Source: Verrucomicrobiota bacterium
Lineage (GTDB): Bacteria > Verrucomicrobiota > Verrucomicrobiia > Limisphaerales > JADLHS01
Assembly (NCBI GenBank): GCA_013140495.1
Contig: JABFSR010000015.1
Location: 75,210-119,908, forward strand
DNA: 44,699 nucleotides
Reading direction: 5' to 3'
In this document: piece by piece, positions 32,515 through 40,371 of the stretch
How the letters are laid out: each line of letters opens with the position of its first letter
Position numbering within the stretch: the first letter of the stretch is position 1
Program-made: the position numbers and the translations under genes
The notes under the pieces: generated by a model
Seen by the model: only the letters and a program-made list of their open reading frames with translations
What the model was told of the DNA's origin: nothing
Databases searched by the model: none

Positions 32515-32613
32515 AAAAATCCCTGTCCGCCCACACACGGTCTTAACATGGCCGGAGTCTCTTACCTGTGAAGCCAGCGCATTGTGCGACGGCAACAACA
32601 AGAAAGAACAAAC

Positions 32614-33090
32614 ATGAAAACATACTCCGCAAGTCTCTTGATGGCCCTGGCACTTTCGCTGCCGGCGGCAAATCTCATGGCGCAGGACGCCGATCAACCC
32701 CGCCAACCTCGCGGCCCGCGATTGCAGCAGGGTGAAAACGACGGGCCGGGTGACGGCCAGCGTCGGCCGCCAGGTCAGCGACCAGGAAATCGGCAGCAAA
32801 ATCCCGGTGGTCAGCCACCTGAAGGCCAACGTCCAGTTCCACCGTTGATCAACGCACTCGATGCAAATCACGACGGGGTGATTGATGAAACTGAAATCGC
32901 GAATGCAAGCAAGGCATTGAGGACACTGGACAAAAACGGCGACGGAAAACTCACGATGGAAGAGTTGCGGCCTCAAAATATGCGCGGCGGCCCCGGTGGC
33001 CCTGGTGGTCCTGGCAATCCCGGCGGACAGGATCGTCCTTCGCATGGACCGGGTCGCGGCGGGCCTCCTCCTCCTGATGGTGAGAATTGA
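32614..33090 (+). CDS. Secreted EF-hand protein with Pro/Gly/Arg-rich regions
   Basis: A 158-aa exported protein. The signal peptide is SASLLMALALSLPAANLMAQ and cleavage is probably before DADQ. A Pro/Gly/Gln/Arg-rich stretch follows (about residues 25-80), then two EF-hand calcium loops, DANHDGVIDETE and DKNGDGKLTMEE, and a Gly/Pro tail (RGGPGGPGGPGNPGG). I start at ATG 32614, since that puts the signal peptide at the N-terminus; the frame is open to 32584. It is divergent from the two-component genes and ends in a clear hairpin terminator. The position matches that of CpxP in enteric bacteria, but it has no CpxP sequence features. A periplasmic calcium-binding accessory to the kinase is an inference. 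Confidence 0.85.
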   Translation: MKTYSASLLMALALSLPAANLMAQDADQPRQPRGPRLQQGENDGPGDGQRRPPGQRPGNRQQNPGGQPPEGQRPVPPLINALDANHDGVIDETEIANASKALRTLDKNGDGKLTMEELRPQNMRGGPGGPGGPGNPGGQDRPSHGPGRGGPPPPDGEN

Positions 33091-33117
33091 TCCGACAGGT
33101 TTTCAAGAAACAGAATG

Positions 33118-33147
33118 GAGGGTGGCGGAACATTCCGCCACCTTTGC
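33118..33147 (+). terminator. Rho-independent terminator after the EF-hand gene
   Basis: GGTGGCGGAA (33121-33130) and TTCCGCCACC (33133-33142) are exact complements with only CA between them, so the effective loop is 6 bases and the stem 8 bp. TTTGCCATGTTTT follows, with a short T-run. It starts 27 bases after the gene's stop and is the clearest terminator in the window. Confidence 0.65.
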
Positions 33148-33324
33148 CATGTTTTGGTTCCATCCGGTCTTGCGCGGCGAATCTCTGTTGGCTGGAAGTC
33201 TCATCGAAGCGCAACCTTTGAACCTTTTCCCAGATTTCCAATGAGCATGGCAATCAAACGCAATTTATACGTAACAACCCGGTTTTCTGTCAGTACTCTA
33301 CCCGAAAGACTTTGATCACTTTTG

Positions 33325-33333
33325 TGCTATGAT
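33325..33333 (+). promoter_or_regulatory. Possible extended -10 promoter for the giant secreted gene
   Basis: TGCTATGAT fits an extended -10 (TG-N-TATNAT), 58 bases before the ATG at 33391. No good -35 hexamer is seen 17 bases upstream, as is common for extended -10 promoters. The 300 bases from 33091 to 33390 hold only this and the preceding terminator. Confidence 0.35.
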
Positions 33334-33390
33334 CTTGCTCCTTGATGGCCTTAATGAATCCAGGCCACATCGGATTACCATTTGAATTAC

Positions 33391-36300
33391 ATGGCCAGGC
33401 ATTTCATGTCTATGGGTCGAGCGCGATCTATTTTCTCATACAAAACTATAGGGCGGTGGGCAGGCAGCCTGCTGCTGCTTGGCCTTGCTTGGCGTCTCGG
33501 TATTTCATCAGGAATGGCGGATTGCTTTCCCAACCCAACCAACATTGTCTCTTGGTGGCCGGGTGACGGCGCCGCCGTTGATGTTGCAGGCGGCAACAAT
33601 GGTGCTCTTCAAGGTGGCGCGACAGCAGGGGCCGCAGGGATGGTGGCCAACGCATTCAGTTTCGACGGTACAAACGGCTATGTTCAGGTTCCCGATTCAC
33701 CGGCGTTGAAACCGACAAATCTCACCATAGAAGCGTGGGTGCGATTCACCGGTCTGGATTCCGCCGGCAACGCCGGCCCGGGACAACAATACATCGTCTT
33801 CAAACAGAACACCCGTTCCAGTGATTTCGAGGGCTTCGCACTCAGCAAATCTAGACTCGCGGGCGGCGACGTATTTAATTTTGCCGTCACCTCGTCCAGC
33901 GGACAGGCTGTGGACGTCTCCTCCTCCACGTTGGTGACAACCGGTGTCTGGTATCATGTGGCTGGTTTACGCGGGTCGAATTTTCTCCAGATCTACGTCA
34001 ACGGCCAGCTTCAGCGTCAGACCAACGTCACCTTCGCCCAGAATTACGGGACTCTTCCGCTCTTCTTTGGCAGTTCAGGGCAATCCTTCTGGGATGGAAA
34101 GCTGAAGGGTAATCTGGACGAAGTCACACTTTACAATCGTGCGCTGACTTCAAATGAAATCGCCGCCGTCTTCGCGGCTGGTGCAGCGGGCAAATGCAAA
34201 TCGGTCAGTATCTCGACGCAGCCCGCGAGCCAGACGGCAAGCATTGGAAGCAACGTCACTTTCTCGGTTGCGGCCACGGGTTTCGGATCACTGGGCTACC
34301 GGTGGCAGTTTAATGGAGCCAACATTTCCGGCGCGACAAACCCAAACCTGATTCTGACGAATATCCAAACCACAAATGCCGGCAATTACGCAGCCGTGGT
34401 CACCAATTCCTTGAGTTCAGCAACCAGCGCTGTTGCGGTGCTGACTGTAAACGTGCCACCGGCGATCACGGTATTCCCGGTGAGCCAGACAACGAACGAA
34501 GGCGCGGCAGTGAGTTTCAGCGTGGCGGCGACCGGAACCGCACCATTGAGCTATCAATGGCGCAAAGCTGACGTGCTGCTCAACGGCCAGACGAGCAATG
34601 TGCTGGCGTTTTCCGTTGTGACAACGAACGATGCTGGAACCTACGACGTCGTGGTGAGCAATGTGGCTGGAAGTGTGACAAGCAGCCCGCCTGCATTTCT
34701 TACCGTTAATGTGCCGCCGGTGATCACGGTATTGCCGGTAAGCCAGACGACGAACGAGGGCGCGGCAGTGAGCTTTAGCGTGACTGCGAGCGGGACTGCC
34801 CCTTTGAATTATCAATGGCGCAAAGCTGGCGAGCCGCTCAACGGCCAGACGAGTAATGTGCTGGCGTTTTCCATTGTGACGACAAACGACGCCGGGAGCT
34901 ACGACGTGGTGGTGAGCAATGTAGCTGGAAGCGTGACAAGCACTCCACCTGCGCTGCTTACCGTAAACGTGCCACCGGCGATCACGGTATTCCCGGTGAG
35001 CCAGACAACGAACGAAGGCGCGGCAGTGAGTTTCAGCGTGGCGGCGACCGGAACCGCACCATTGAGTTATCAATGGCGCAAAGCTGGCGAGCCGCTCAAC
35101 GGCCAGACGAGTAATGTGCTGGCGTTTTCCATTGTGACGACAAACGACGCCGGGAGTTACGACGTGGTGGTGAGCAATGTGGCCGGGAGTGTGACAAGCA
35201 CTCCACCTGCGAGCCTGACGGTGTACGAACTCAATATCCCTCCAGTAATTGTCGTGTCGCCGCAAAGCCAGGCAACGAATCTGGGTTCGGCTGTGACTTT
35301 CAACGTGACGGTGACCGGGACTGCACCGTTGAGTTATCAATGGCACAAGGATGGGTCGCCGATAAGCGGGGAAACCAGCAACATTCTGGCGTTTTCTTCA
35401 GTGACGACGAATGACTCAGGCAATTACGACGTGGTGGTGACCAACACGTTTGGAAGCGTCACGAGCAGCCCGCCTGCGTTTCTTATCGTGAATGTGCCAC
35501 CGGTGATTACTGTGTCGCCGACAAACCAGACCACGAACGAGGGTGCGGTAGCGAGTTTCAGCGTTGCGGCGACCGGGACTGCACCATTGAGTTATCAATG
35601 GCGCAAAGCTGGCGCGCCCCTCACCGGCCAGACGAACGATGTGCTGGCCTTTGCGATGGTAACGACAAACGACGCCGGAAGCTACGACGTGGTGGTGAGT
35701 AACATGGCTGGAAGCGTCACGAGTAGCCCGCCCGCGCTTCTCACCGTGAACGTGCCGCCGGTGATTACAGTTCTGCCAGCAAGCCAGACGACGAGTGCAG
35801 GTACGGCCGTGAGTTTGAGCGTGACGGTGACTGGAACCGCGCCATTGAACTATCAGTGGCGGAAAGCCGGCGTGCCGCTCGGCCAGACGAGTAATGTGCT
35901 GGCCTTTGCAGTAGTGACGACAGACGACGCCGGGAGCTACGACGTGGTGGTGAGCAACGTAGCCGGAAGTGTCACGAGCAGCCCGCCTGCGTTTCTTACC
36001 GTGAATGTGCCACCGGTGATTACTGCGTTGCCGACAAACCAGACCACGGACGAGGGTGCGGCAGCGAGTTTCGGCGTGGCGGCGACCGGGACTGCACCAT
36101 TGAATTATCAATGGCGCAAAGCTGGCGTGCCGCTCAACGGCCAGACAAACGATGTGTTGGGCATTGCGGTAGTGACGACAAACGACGCCGGGAGCTACGA
36201 CGTGGTGGTGAGCAATGTGGCTGGAAGTGTGACAAGCAGTCCGCCAGCTCTTCTTACCGTGAACGTACCGCCTGTGATTACAGTTCTGCCGGCAAGCCAG

Positions 36301-39255
36301 ACGACGAGTGCAGGCAGGACAGTGAGTTTGAGCGTGATGGCGACCGGGACCGCGCCATTGAGTTATCAATGGCGCAAAGCCGGCGTGCTGCTTGACGGCC
36401 AGACGAACAATGTGCTGGCGTTTTCTCCTGCGGGGACGAACGACACTGGAAACTACGATGTAGTAGTGAGTAATATTGCAGGAAGCGTAACAAGCAGCCC
36501 TCCTGCGCTTCTTGCCGTAAGTATTCCTCCAACCGATCCGATGCGTGCAGACGCATTGGTCATCGTCAACTCCGCCAGTTCACGCTATCTGGATTTCCGA
36601 AACAACATCCAGCCCTACCTCAACAACTTCGGTGTGCCTTATTCGGTGATTGATATTAAAACCAGCGCCGTCTCCACAAACATCGCGCAACACGCGCTCA
36701 TCATCATCGGCCATCGTGAGCTTGATACTAACCACCTTTATTTTGATACCGCGGCGCAAATCGAGCTCTCGCTCGCCGTTTCGAACGGAGTCGGACTGGT
36801 GAATTTTGACCATTCTCTTTCGGGTGGTGTCGTCAGTTCCAACTACACATTCGTTCAGGACATTTTTGGTTTCACCTACTCCAGCAATTCAGTCAGTTCC
36901 AATGCCATCACTTTTCCGGCCACCGAGGGCAGCAATCAGTTGCATTACATCACAGCACTTCATTCTACGAATGTCTCCGTTTCCATCCGCAGCAATCTGG
37001 TTCTGGCGGGCCTGACTTTTCCGACCAACGTTACCGCACTGGCTTTGCGCGGCACGAATCCCCTGGTCATGGTGACATCCCACGGCAAGGGTCGCGCCGT
37101 GCAGTGGGGCGGTTACAATTGGATGACAATGGCGGTAAAGGGTCCGATGGCAGGACTGGATGATCTGGTGTGGCGCAGCCTGGTTTGGGCTGCGCGAAAA
37201 CCATTCGTGCTGCGCGGAATGCCAAACCACGTTGTGATGCGTGTGGATGATGTGGCAGGTCCCACGGCGGCGGCATCGAGTTCCACGGCGTTGACCAATT
37301 GGGTGCGCATTGCGACGGAGACAGGGTTCAAACTTCATCTGGAACTGTTTTACAATTGTCTGGATCAGGACGAGATCAGCGTCATCCGGAACGCGGTCAC
37401 AAACGGACAGGCCACGGCCTCGATTCATTCCCAAGGATGCGGTGGCGGCAGTTTCTTCTATTTCGATCACATCGGCAAGAAAGGCTGGCCGGACGACACA
37501 ATGGCCCAGAATTTCGCGGTCGGCACGCAATGGCTGCAAACCAACGGGATTCCTCACGCCAGGACGATGTGTCCGCATTATTCGGAGGTGGGGACCAATA
37601 TCTTTGCCGGTCTAAAAGCTTTGGGCGTTGAGTTCACTTCGATTGAGATTATTCCCGGCCAGGTCGAGTACACCACACCTGGGGCGCCGTGGCTTGTGGC
37701 CGGACCCTACCGCCTCTATGAAACTCCATTGGAAGGCCAGAGCGTTTATCCATTTTTCTATGCGGATTTTCTACCAATTCCCAATCACCCCGAACTAAAC
37801 GGCCAATTCTTCAATTGTTACACCGAAATTCGGGATGACTCTGCTTGTGCCGAATGGTGTCCGGACAACAACGTGACGAACAGTGTCGCTATGGGCGTGC
37901 GCCAGTTGAAACGCGGCTTCGACAGCATGGCGATGGCCACGCTTTTCACGCACGACTATTTCTTCTATCCGACTGTGGACAATGGTTCGATGGCCGGTAC
38001 CGGGCCCATCACCACGAACAACTGGCGCTCCATCCTGCAAGGCATCACCAATGGCATCGCCGGCTACAACCCTCAATACGTGACGATTGATTATGCCTGC
38101 CAGTATGTTCGCGCCACGCGGACCGCGCAATTGACCAATGCTGTTTATGATCCCATCACGGGCGAGGTGCAACTTGGCCTGAGCGGTAAATCCGATCTAC
38201 AGCTCCAAATCCAGGTTTTCATCGGTGAAGGAAGCACCATCAGCAACCGCCCGGCATTCGTGCCCGCATTCACCAACAGCATCAGTGTATTCGCTCCTGC
38301 CGTTGACGTGCCTCCAACAATTACATTGCAACCCCAGGACGCCACAGTGGTTGCCGGTGCCAATGTCACATTGGCTGTCAACGCCACCGGCATGTCACCA
38401 CTGGCTTATCAGTGGCGGTTCAACGACACCAACATTGACCTGGCCACCAACGCATCCCTTACGATCAACTCCGTGCAACTTACCAACGAGGGCATGTATG
38501 AAGTTGTCGTCACCAATTTGCTCGGGGCCGCCACCAGTTCGGGTGCGTTGCTCACCGTTCTCATCCCCCCTTCAGTTACGAACCAGCCTCAAAGCCAGAC
38601 CGTGACTGCGGGAACACCACTCGTTCTTGTAGTCGGTGCGACCGGGACCGAACCGATGACTTATCAGTGGCAGCACGAAGGCGCCGACGTTCCCGAAGCC
38701 ACCAATGCCCTGTTCTCATTGCCCGCCGTCCCGCTCGCCGCCGCCGGTTTGTACTCGGTCCAGGTCAGCAACGCGGCCGGTGTGGCTGTCAGCTCCAACG
38801 CCCTGCTCACCGTCGCGCTTCCGGAAACAGTCTTGCAAGGCTCCATCCGTCCAAGCTCATTTGCCATTTCTTTCAACACAACACCCGGTGGCAGCTACGC
38901 CGTCGAATACACCACGAATCTCCCCGCCGTTTCCTGGGTCACGCTTTCAAACTTGATCGCAATGGAAACCAACTCAACGGTCTTTGACACTCTGGAGGAT
39001 GCGAGCCGTTTTTACCGCGTCCGGCTTGGTGAAGGCTCGCCAGAATCCGCCTTGCTCGCCGCCGGCATTTCATCGCCTCAATTTCTGCTCTCCTTCAACG
39101 CTGTCACCGGTGCGACTTATACCGTGGAGTACTCAGGCAACCTTTCAAACTGGCAATCACTCGCCAATTTCACAGCCCACCGTACTAACATGGTCTATCC
39201 CGACCCGCTGGTGAAATCGCAGCGTTACTACCGCGTAGTTACGCCGGCGAATTGA
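33391..39255 (+). CDS. Giant secreted LamG / Ig-array / deacetylase-like protein
   Basis: A 1954-aa secreted protein. An N-terminal signal (WAGSLLLLGLAWRLGISSG) is followed by a LamG/concanavalin-like domain at about 50-265 (IVSWWPGDGAAVDVAGGNNG; LTIEAWVRFTG). Nine Ig-like domains of about 86 aa come next (typical core APLSYQWRKAG, NDAGSYDVVVSNVAGSVTS). A region at about 1050-1640 has a polysaccharide-deacetylase-like NodB look (VVMRVDDVAG, TASIHSQGCG, ARTMCPHYSEVG). Two more Ig-like domains follow, then two copies of a short module (SYAVEYTTNL... FYRVR and TYTVEYSGNL... YYRVV). The DNA starts could also be ATG 33406 or 33412, nearer the signal. The likely role is carbohydrate binding and modification at the cell surface or outside; deacetylase activity is inferred from weak motifs. 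Confidence 0.88.
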   Translation: MARHFMSMGRARSIFSYKTIGRWAGSLLLLGLAWRLGISSGMADCFPNPTNIVSWWPGDGAAVDVAGGNNGALQGGATAGAAGMVANAFSFDGTNGYVQVPDSPALKPTNLTIEAWVRFTGLDSAGNAGPGQQYIVFKQNTRSSDFEGFALSKSRLAGGDVFNFAVTSSSGQAVDVSSSTLVTTGVWYHVAGLRGSNFLQIYVNGQLQRQTNVTFAQNYGTLPLFFGSSGQSFWDGKLKGNLDEVTLYNRALTSNEIAAVFAAGAAGKCKSVSISTQPASQTASIGSNVTFSVAATGFGSLGYRWQFNGANISGATNPNLILTNIQTTNAGNYAAVVTNSLSSATSAVAVLTVNVPPAITVFPVSQTTNEGAAVSFSVAATGTAPLSYQWRKADVLLNGQTSNVLAFSVVTTNDAGTYDVVVSNVAGSVTSSPPAFLTVNVPPVITVLPVSQTTNEGAAVSFSVTASGTAPLNYQWRKAGEPLNGQTSNVLAFSIVTTNDAGSYDVVVSNVAGSVTSTPPALLTVNVPPAITVFPVSQTTNEGAAVSFSVAATGTAPLSYQWRKAGEPLNGQTSNVLAFSIVTTNDAGSYDVVVSNVAGSVTSTPPASLTVYELNIPPVIVVSPQSQATNLGSAVTFNVTVTGTAPLSYQWHKDGSPISGETSNILAFSSVTTNDSGNYDVVVTNTFGSVTSSPPAFLIVNVPPVITVSPTNQTTNEGAVASFSVAATGTAPLSYQWRKAGAPLTGQTNDVLAFAMVTTNDAGSYDVVVSNMAGSVTSSPPALLTVNVPPVITVLPASQTTSAGTAVSLSVTVTGTAPLNYQWRKAGVPLGQTSNVLAFAVVTTDDAGSYDVVVSNVAGSVTSSPPAFLTVNVPPVITALPTNQTTDEGAAASFGVAATGTAPLNYQWRKAGVPLNGQTNDVLGIAVVTTNDAGSYDVVVSNVAGSVTSSPPALLTVNVPPVITVLPASQTTSAGRTVSLSVMATGTAPLSYQWRKAGVLLDGQTNNVLAFSPAGTNDTGNYDVVVSNIAGSVTSSPPALLAVSIPPTDPMRADALVIVNSASSRYLDFRNNIQPYLNNFGVPYSVIDIKTSAVSTNIAQHALIIIGHRELDTNHLYFDTAAQIELSLAVSNGVGLVNFDHSLSGGVVSSNYTFVQDIFGFTYSSNSVSSNAITFPATEGSNQLHYITALHSTNVSVSIRSNLVLAGLTFPTNVTALALRGTNPLVMVTSHGKGRAVQWGGYNWMTMAVKGPMAGLDDLVWRSLVWAARKPFVLRGMPNHVVMRVDDVAGPTAAASSSTALTNWVRIATETGFKLHLELFYNCLDQDEISVIRNAVTNGQATASIHSQGCGGGSFFYFDHIGKKGWPDDTMAQNFAVGTQWLQTNGIPHARTMCPHYSEVGTNIFAGLKALGVEFTSIEIIPGQVEYTTPGAPWLVAGPYRLYETPLEGQSVYPFFYADFLPIPNHPELNGQFFNCYTEIRDDSACAEWCPDNNVTNSVAMGVRQLKRGFDSMAMATLFTHDYFFYPTVDNGSMAGTGPITTNNWRSILQGITNGIAGYNPQYVTIDYACQYVRATRTAQLTNAVYDPITGEVQLGLSGKSDLQLQIQVFIGEGSTISNRPAFVPAFTNSISVFAPAVDVPPTITLQPQDATVVAGANVTLAVNATGMSPLAYQWRFNDTNIDLATNASLTINSVQLTNEGMYEVVVTNLLGAATSSGALLTVLIPPSVTNQPQSQTVTAGTPLVLVVGATGTEPMTYQWQHEGADVPEATNALFSLPAVPLAAAGLYSVQVSNAAGVAVSSNALLTVALPETVLQGSIRPSSFAISFNTTPGGSYAVEYTTNLPAVSWVTLSNLIAMETNSTVFDTLEDASRFYRVRLGEGSPESALLAAGISSPQFLLSFNAVTGATYTVEYSGNLSNWQSLANFTAHRTNMVYPDPLVKSQRYYRVVTPAN
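34450..36519. repeat. Tandem array of eight ~258-bp Ig-coding repeats
   Basis: Repeat units start at 34450, 34708, 34966, 35233, 35491, 35749, 36004 and 36262. All are 258 bases except one of 267 (three added codons, YEL) and one of 255 (one codon lost, in PLGQTSN). All stay in frame. The units at 34450 and 34966 are almost identical over their first 110 bases. Those at 35491/36004 share 'PTNQTT' and those at 35749/36262 share 'LPASQTTSAG', a two-unit (about 516 bp) higher-order pattern. Confidence 0.9.
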
Positions 39256-39360
39256 AATCTGGGGCTGTAAGGGGTGCCGCTCCATGCCCGCCCCGCACAA
39301 TCCTTAAACAAATTCTCTCCTTTCGCCCCGCGCGCCGTTCATGTTTCAATCTGCACCGAC

Positions 39361-40302
39361 ATGAGCAAAACCGCATTGCTGTTTGCAGGACAGGGCGCGC
39401 AGGTCGTCGGCATGGGCCGCGATCTTGCCACGACATTCCCCATCGCCAAGACATGGTTTGATCGCGCCAATGTCGCGCTTGGCTACGACCTTGCCTCCAT
39501 TTGCTTCAACGGCCCCGATTCGGAATTGACGAAAACCGAGAACGCACAACCGGGGATTTTCCTCGTGAGCTGGGTTGCGTTTCAACTGTTGAAGGAACGT
39601 GTTCCCTCTTTGCAATTTCACGCCACCGCCGGTCTTTCCCTCGGCGAATTCACCGCACTGACGGCTGCGGGAGCCATGAGTTTTGAGGATGGCCTCCGTG
39701 TCGTACGCCAGCGCGGTCGCTTCATGCAGGAAGCCTGCGATTCCACGAAAGGCGGCATGGCTGCGGTCATCGGTCTTGATGAAACTCCAACCCGGGAAGT
39801 GTGCGCCGAGGCGGGTGTGGTTCTCGCCAACCTGAATTGTCCCGGCCAGCTCGTGATCTCCGGCGAGGTTGAAAAAATTCTCAAGGCTGTTGATCTCGCC
39901 AAAGCCAGGGGCGCCAAACGCGCCATTCCACTGCCCGTCGCCGGAGCGTATCATTCGCCGCTCATGGCCGGCGCCCAGCCAAAACTTGAGGCCGAACTCG
40001 CCAAGGCAAAACTTTCCACGCCTGCCGTGCCGGTGATTTCCAATGTCACCGCCCAACCGCACACCACGGTGGATCAAATCACGGCGCGAATGATCGAGCA
40101 GGTTACGTCCTCGGTGCAATGGGAGAAATCCATGCGTTACCTGCTCGCACAAGGCTTCACACGATTCATCGAACTCGGCCCGGGCGCGGCACTCACCGGA
40201 TTCATGAAGCGCATCGGTACGGGCGTTCAAATGCTGAACCTTTCTGATGTTGGCAGCCTTGAAACGACTGTGAATGCGCTAAACTCCCCGTCACCGGCGT
40301 AA
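39361..40302 (+). CDS. fabD: Malonyl-CoA:ACP transacylase
   Basis: A 313-aa enzyme that transfers malonyl groups from CoA to acyl carrier protein, starting fatty-acid elongation. KTALLFAGQGAQVVGMGRDL is the family N-terminus. The nucleophile Ser93 is in AGLSLGEFTAL, the Arg is in VVRQRGRFMQEA, and the catalytic His198 is in VAGAYHSPLM. Length is normal. ATG 39361 gives the standard N-terminus; the frame is open 87 bases further upstream but that part is not family-like. No other fab gene is adjacent, unlike the usual fab cluster. It converges on the GH13 gene with 69 bases between, in which no clear terminator is seen. Confidence 0.96.
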   Translation: MSKTALLFAGQGAQVVGMGRDLATTFPIAKTWFDRANVALGYDLASICFNGPDSELTKTENAQPGIFLVSWVAFQLLKERVPSLQFHATAGLSLGEFTALTAAGAMSFEDGLRVVRQRGRFMQEACDSTKGGMAAVIGLDETPTREVCAEAGVVLANLNCPGQLVISGEVEKILKAVDLAKARGAKRAIPLPVAGAYHSPLMAGAQPKLEAELAKAKLSTPAVPVISNVTAQPHTTVDQITARMIEQVTSSVQWEKSMRYLLAQGFTRFIELGPGAALTGFMKRIGTGVQMLNLSDVGSLETTVNALNSPSPA

Positions 40303-40371
40303 CAAAAACTCACCACTGCACATGCACTTCAAGGAACGAAGGCACGAAGTCACCACTGGAGCTTCCATCCA

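Noticed and set aside
34417..36369. Two His/Arg-rich open frames of 309 and 317 codons antisense to the Ig array
   Set aside because: They are periodic only because the Ig repeats are; their composition (HHHVV, RRRAA) is not protein-like in any known family.
34450..36519. Regular repeats that might suggest a CRISPR array
   Set aside because: Units are 258 bases, coding and in frame, with no short repeat-spacer alternation and no cas genes nearby.
40303..40371. Possible bidirectional terminator between fabD and the GH13 gene
   Set aside because: I could not find a stem of more than about 5 bp or a T-run in the 69-base gap.
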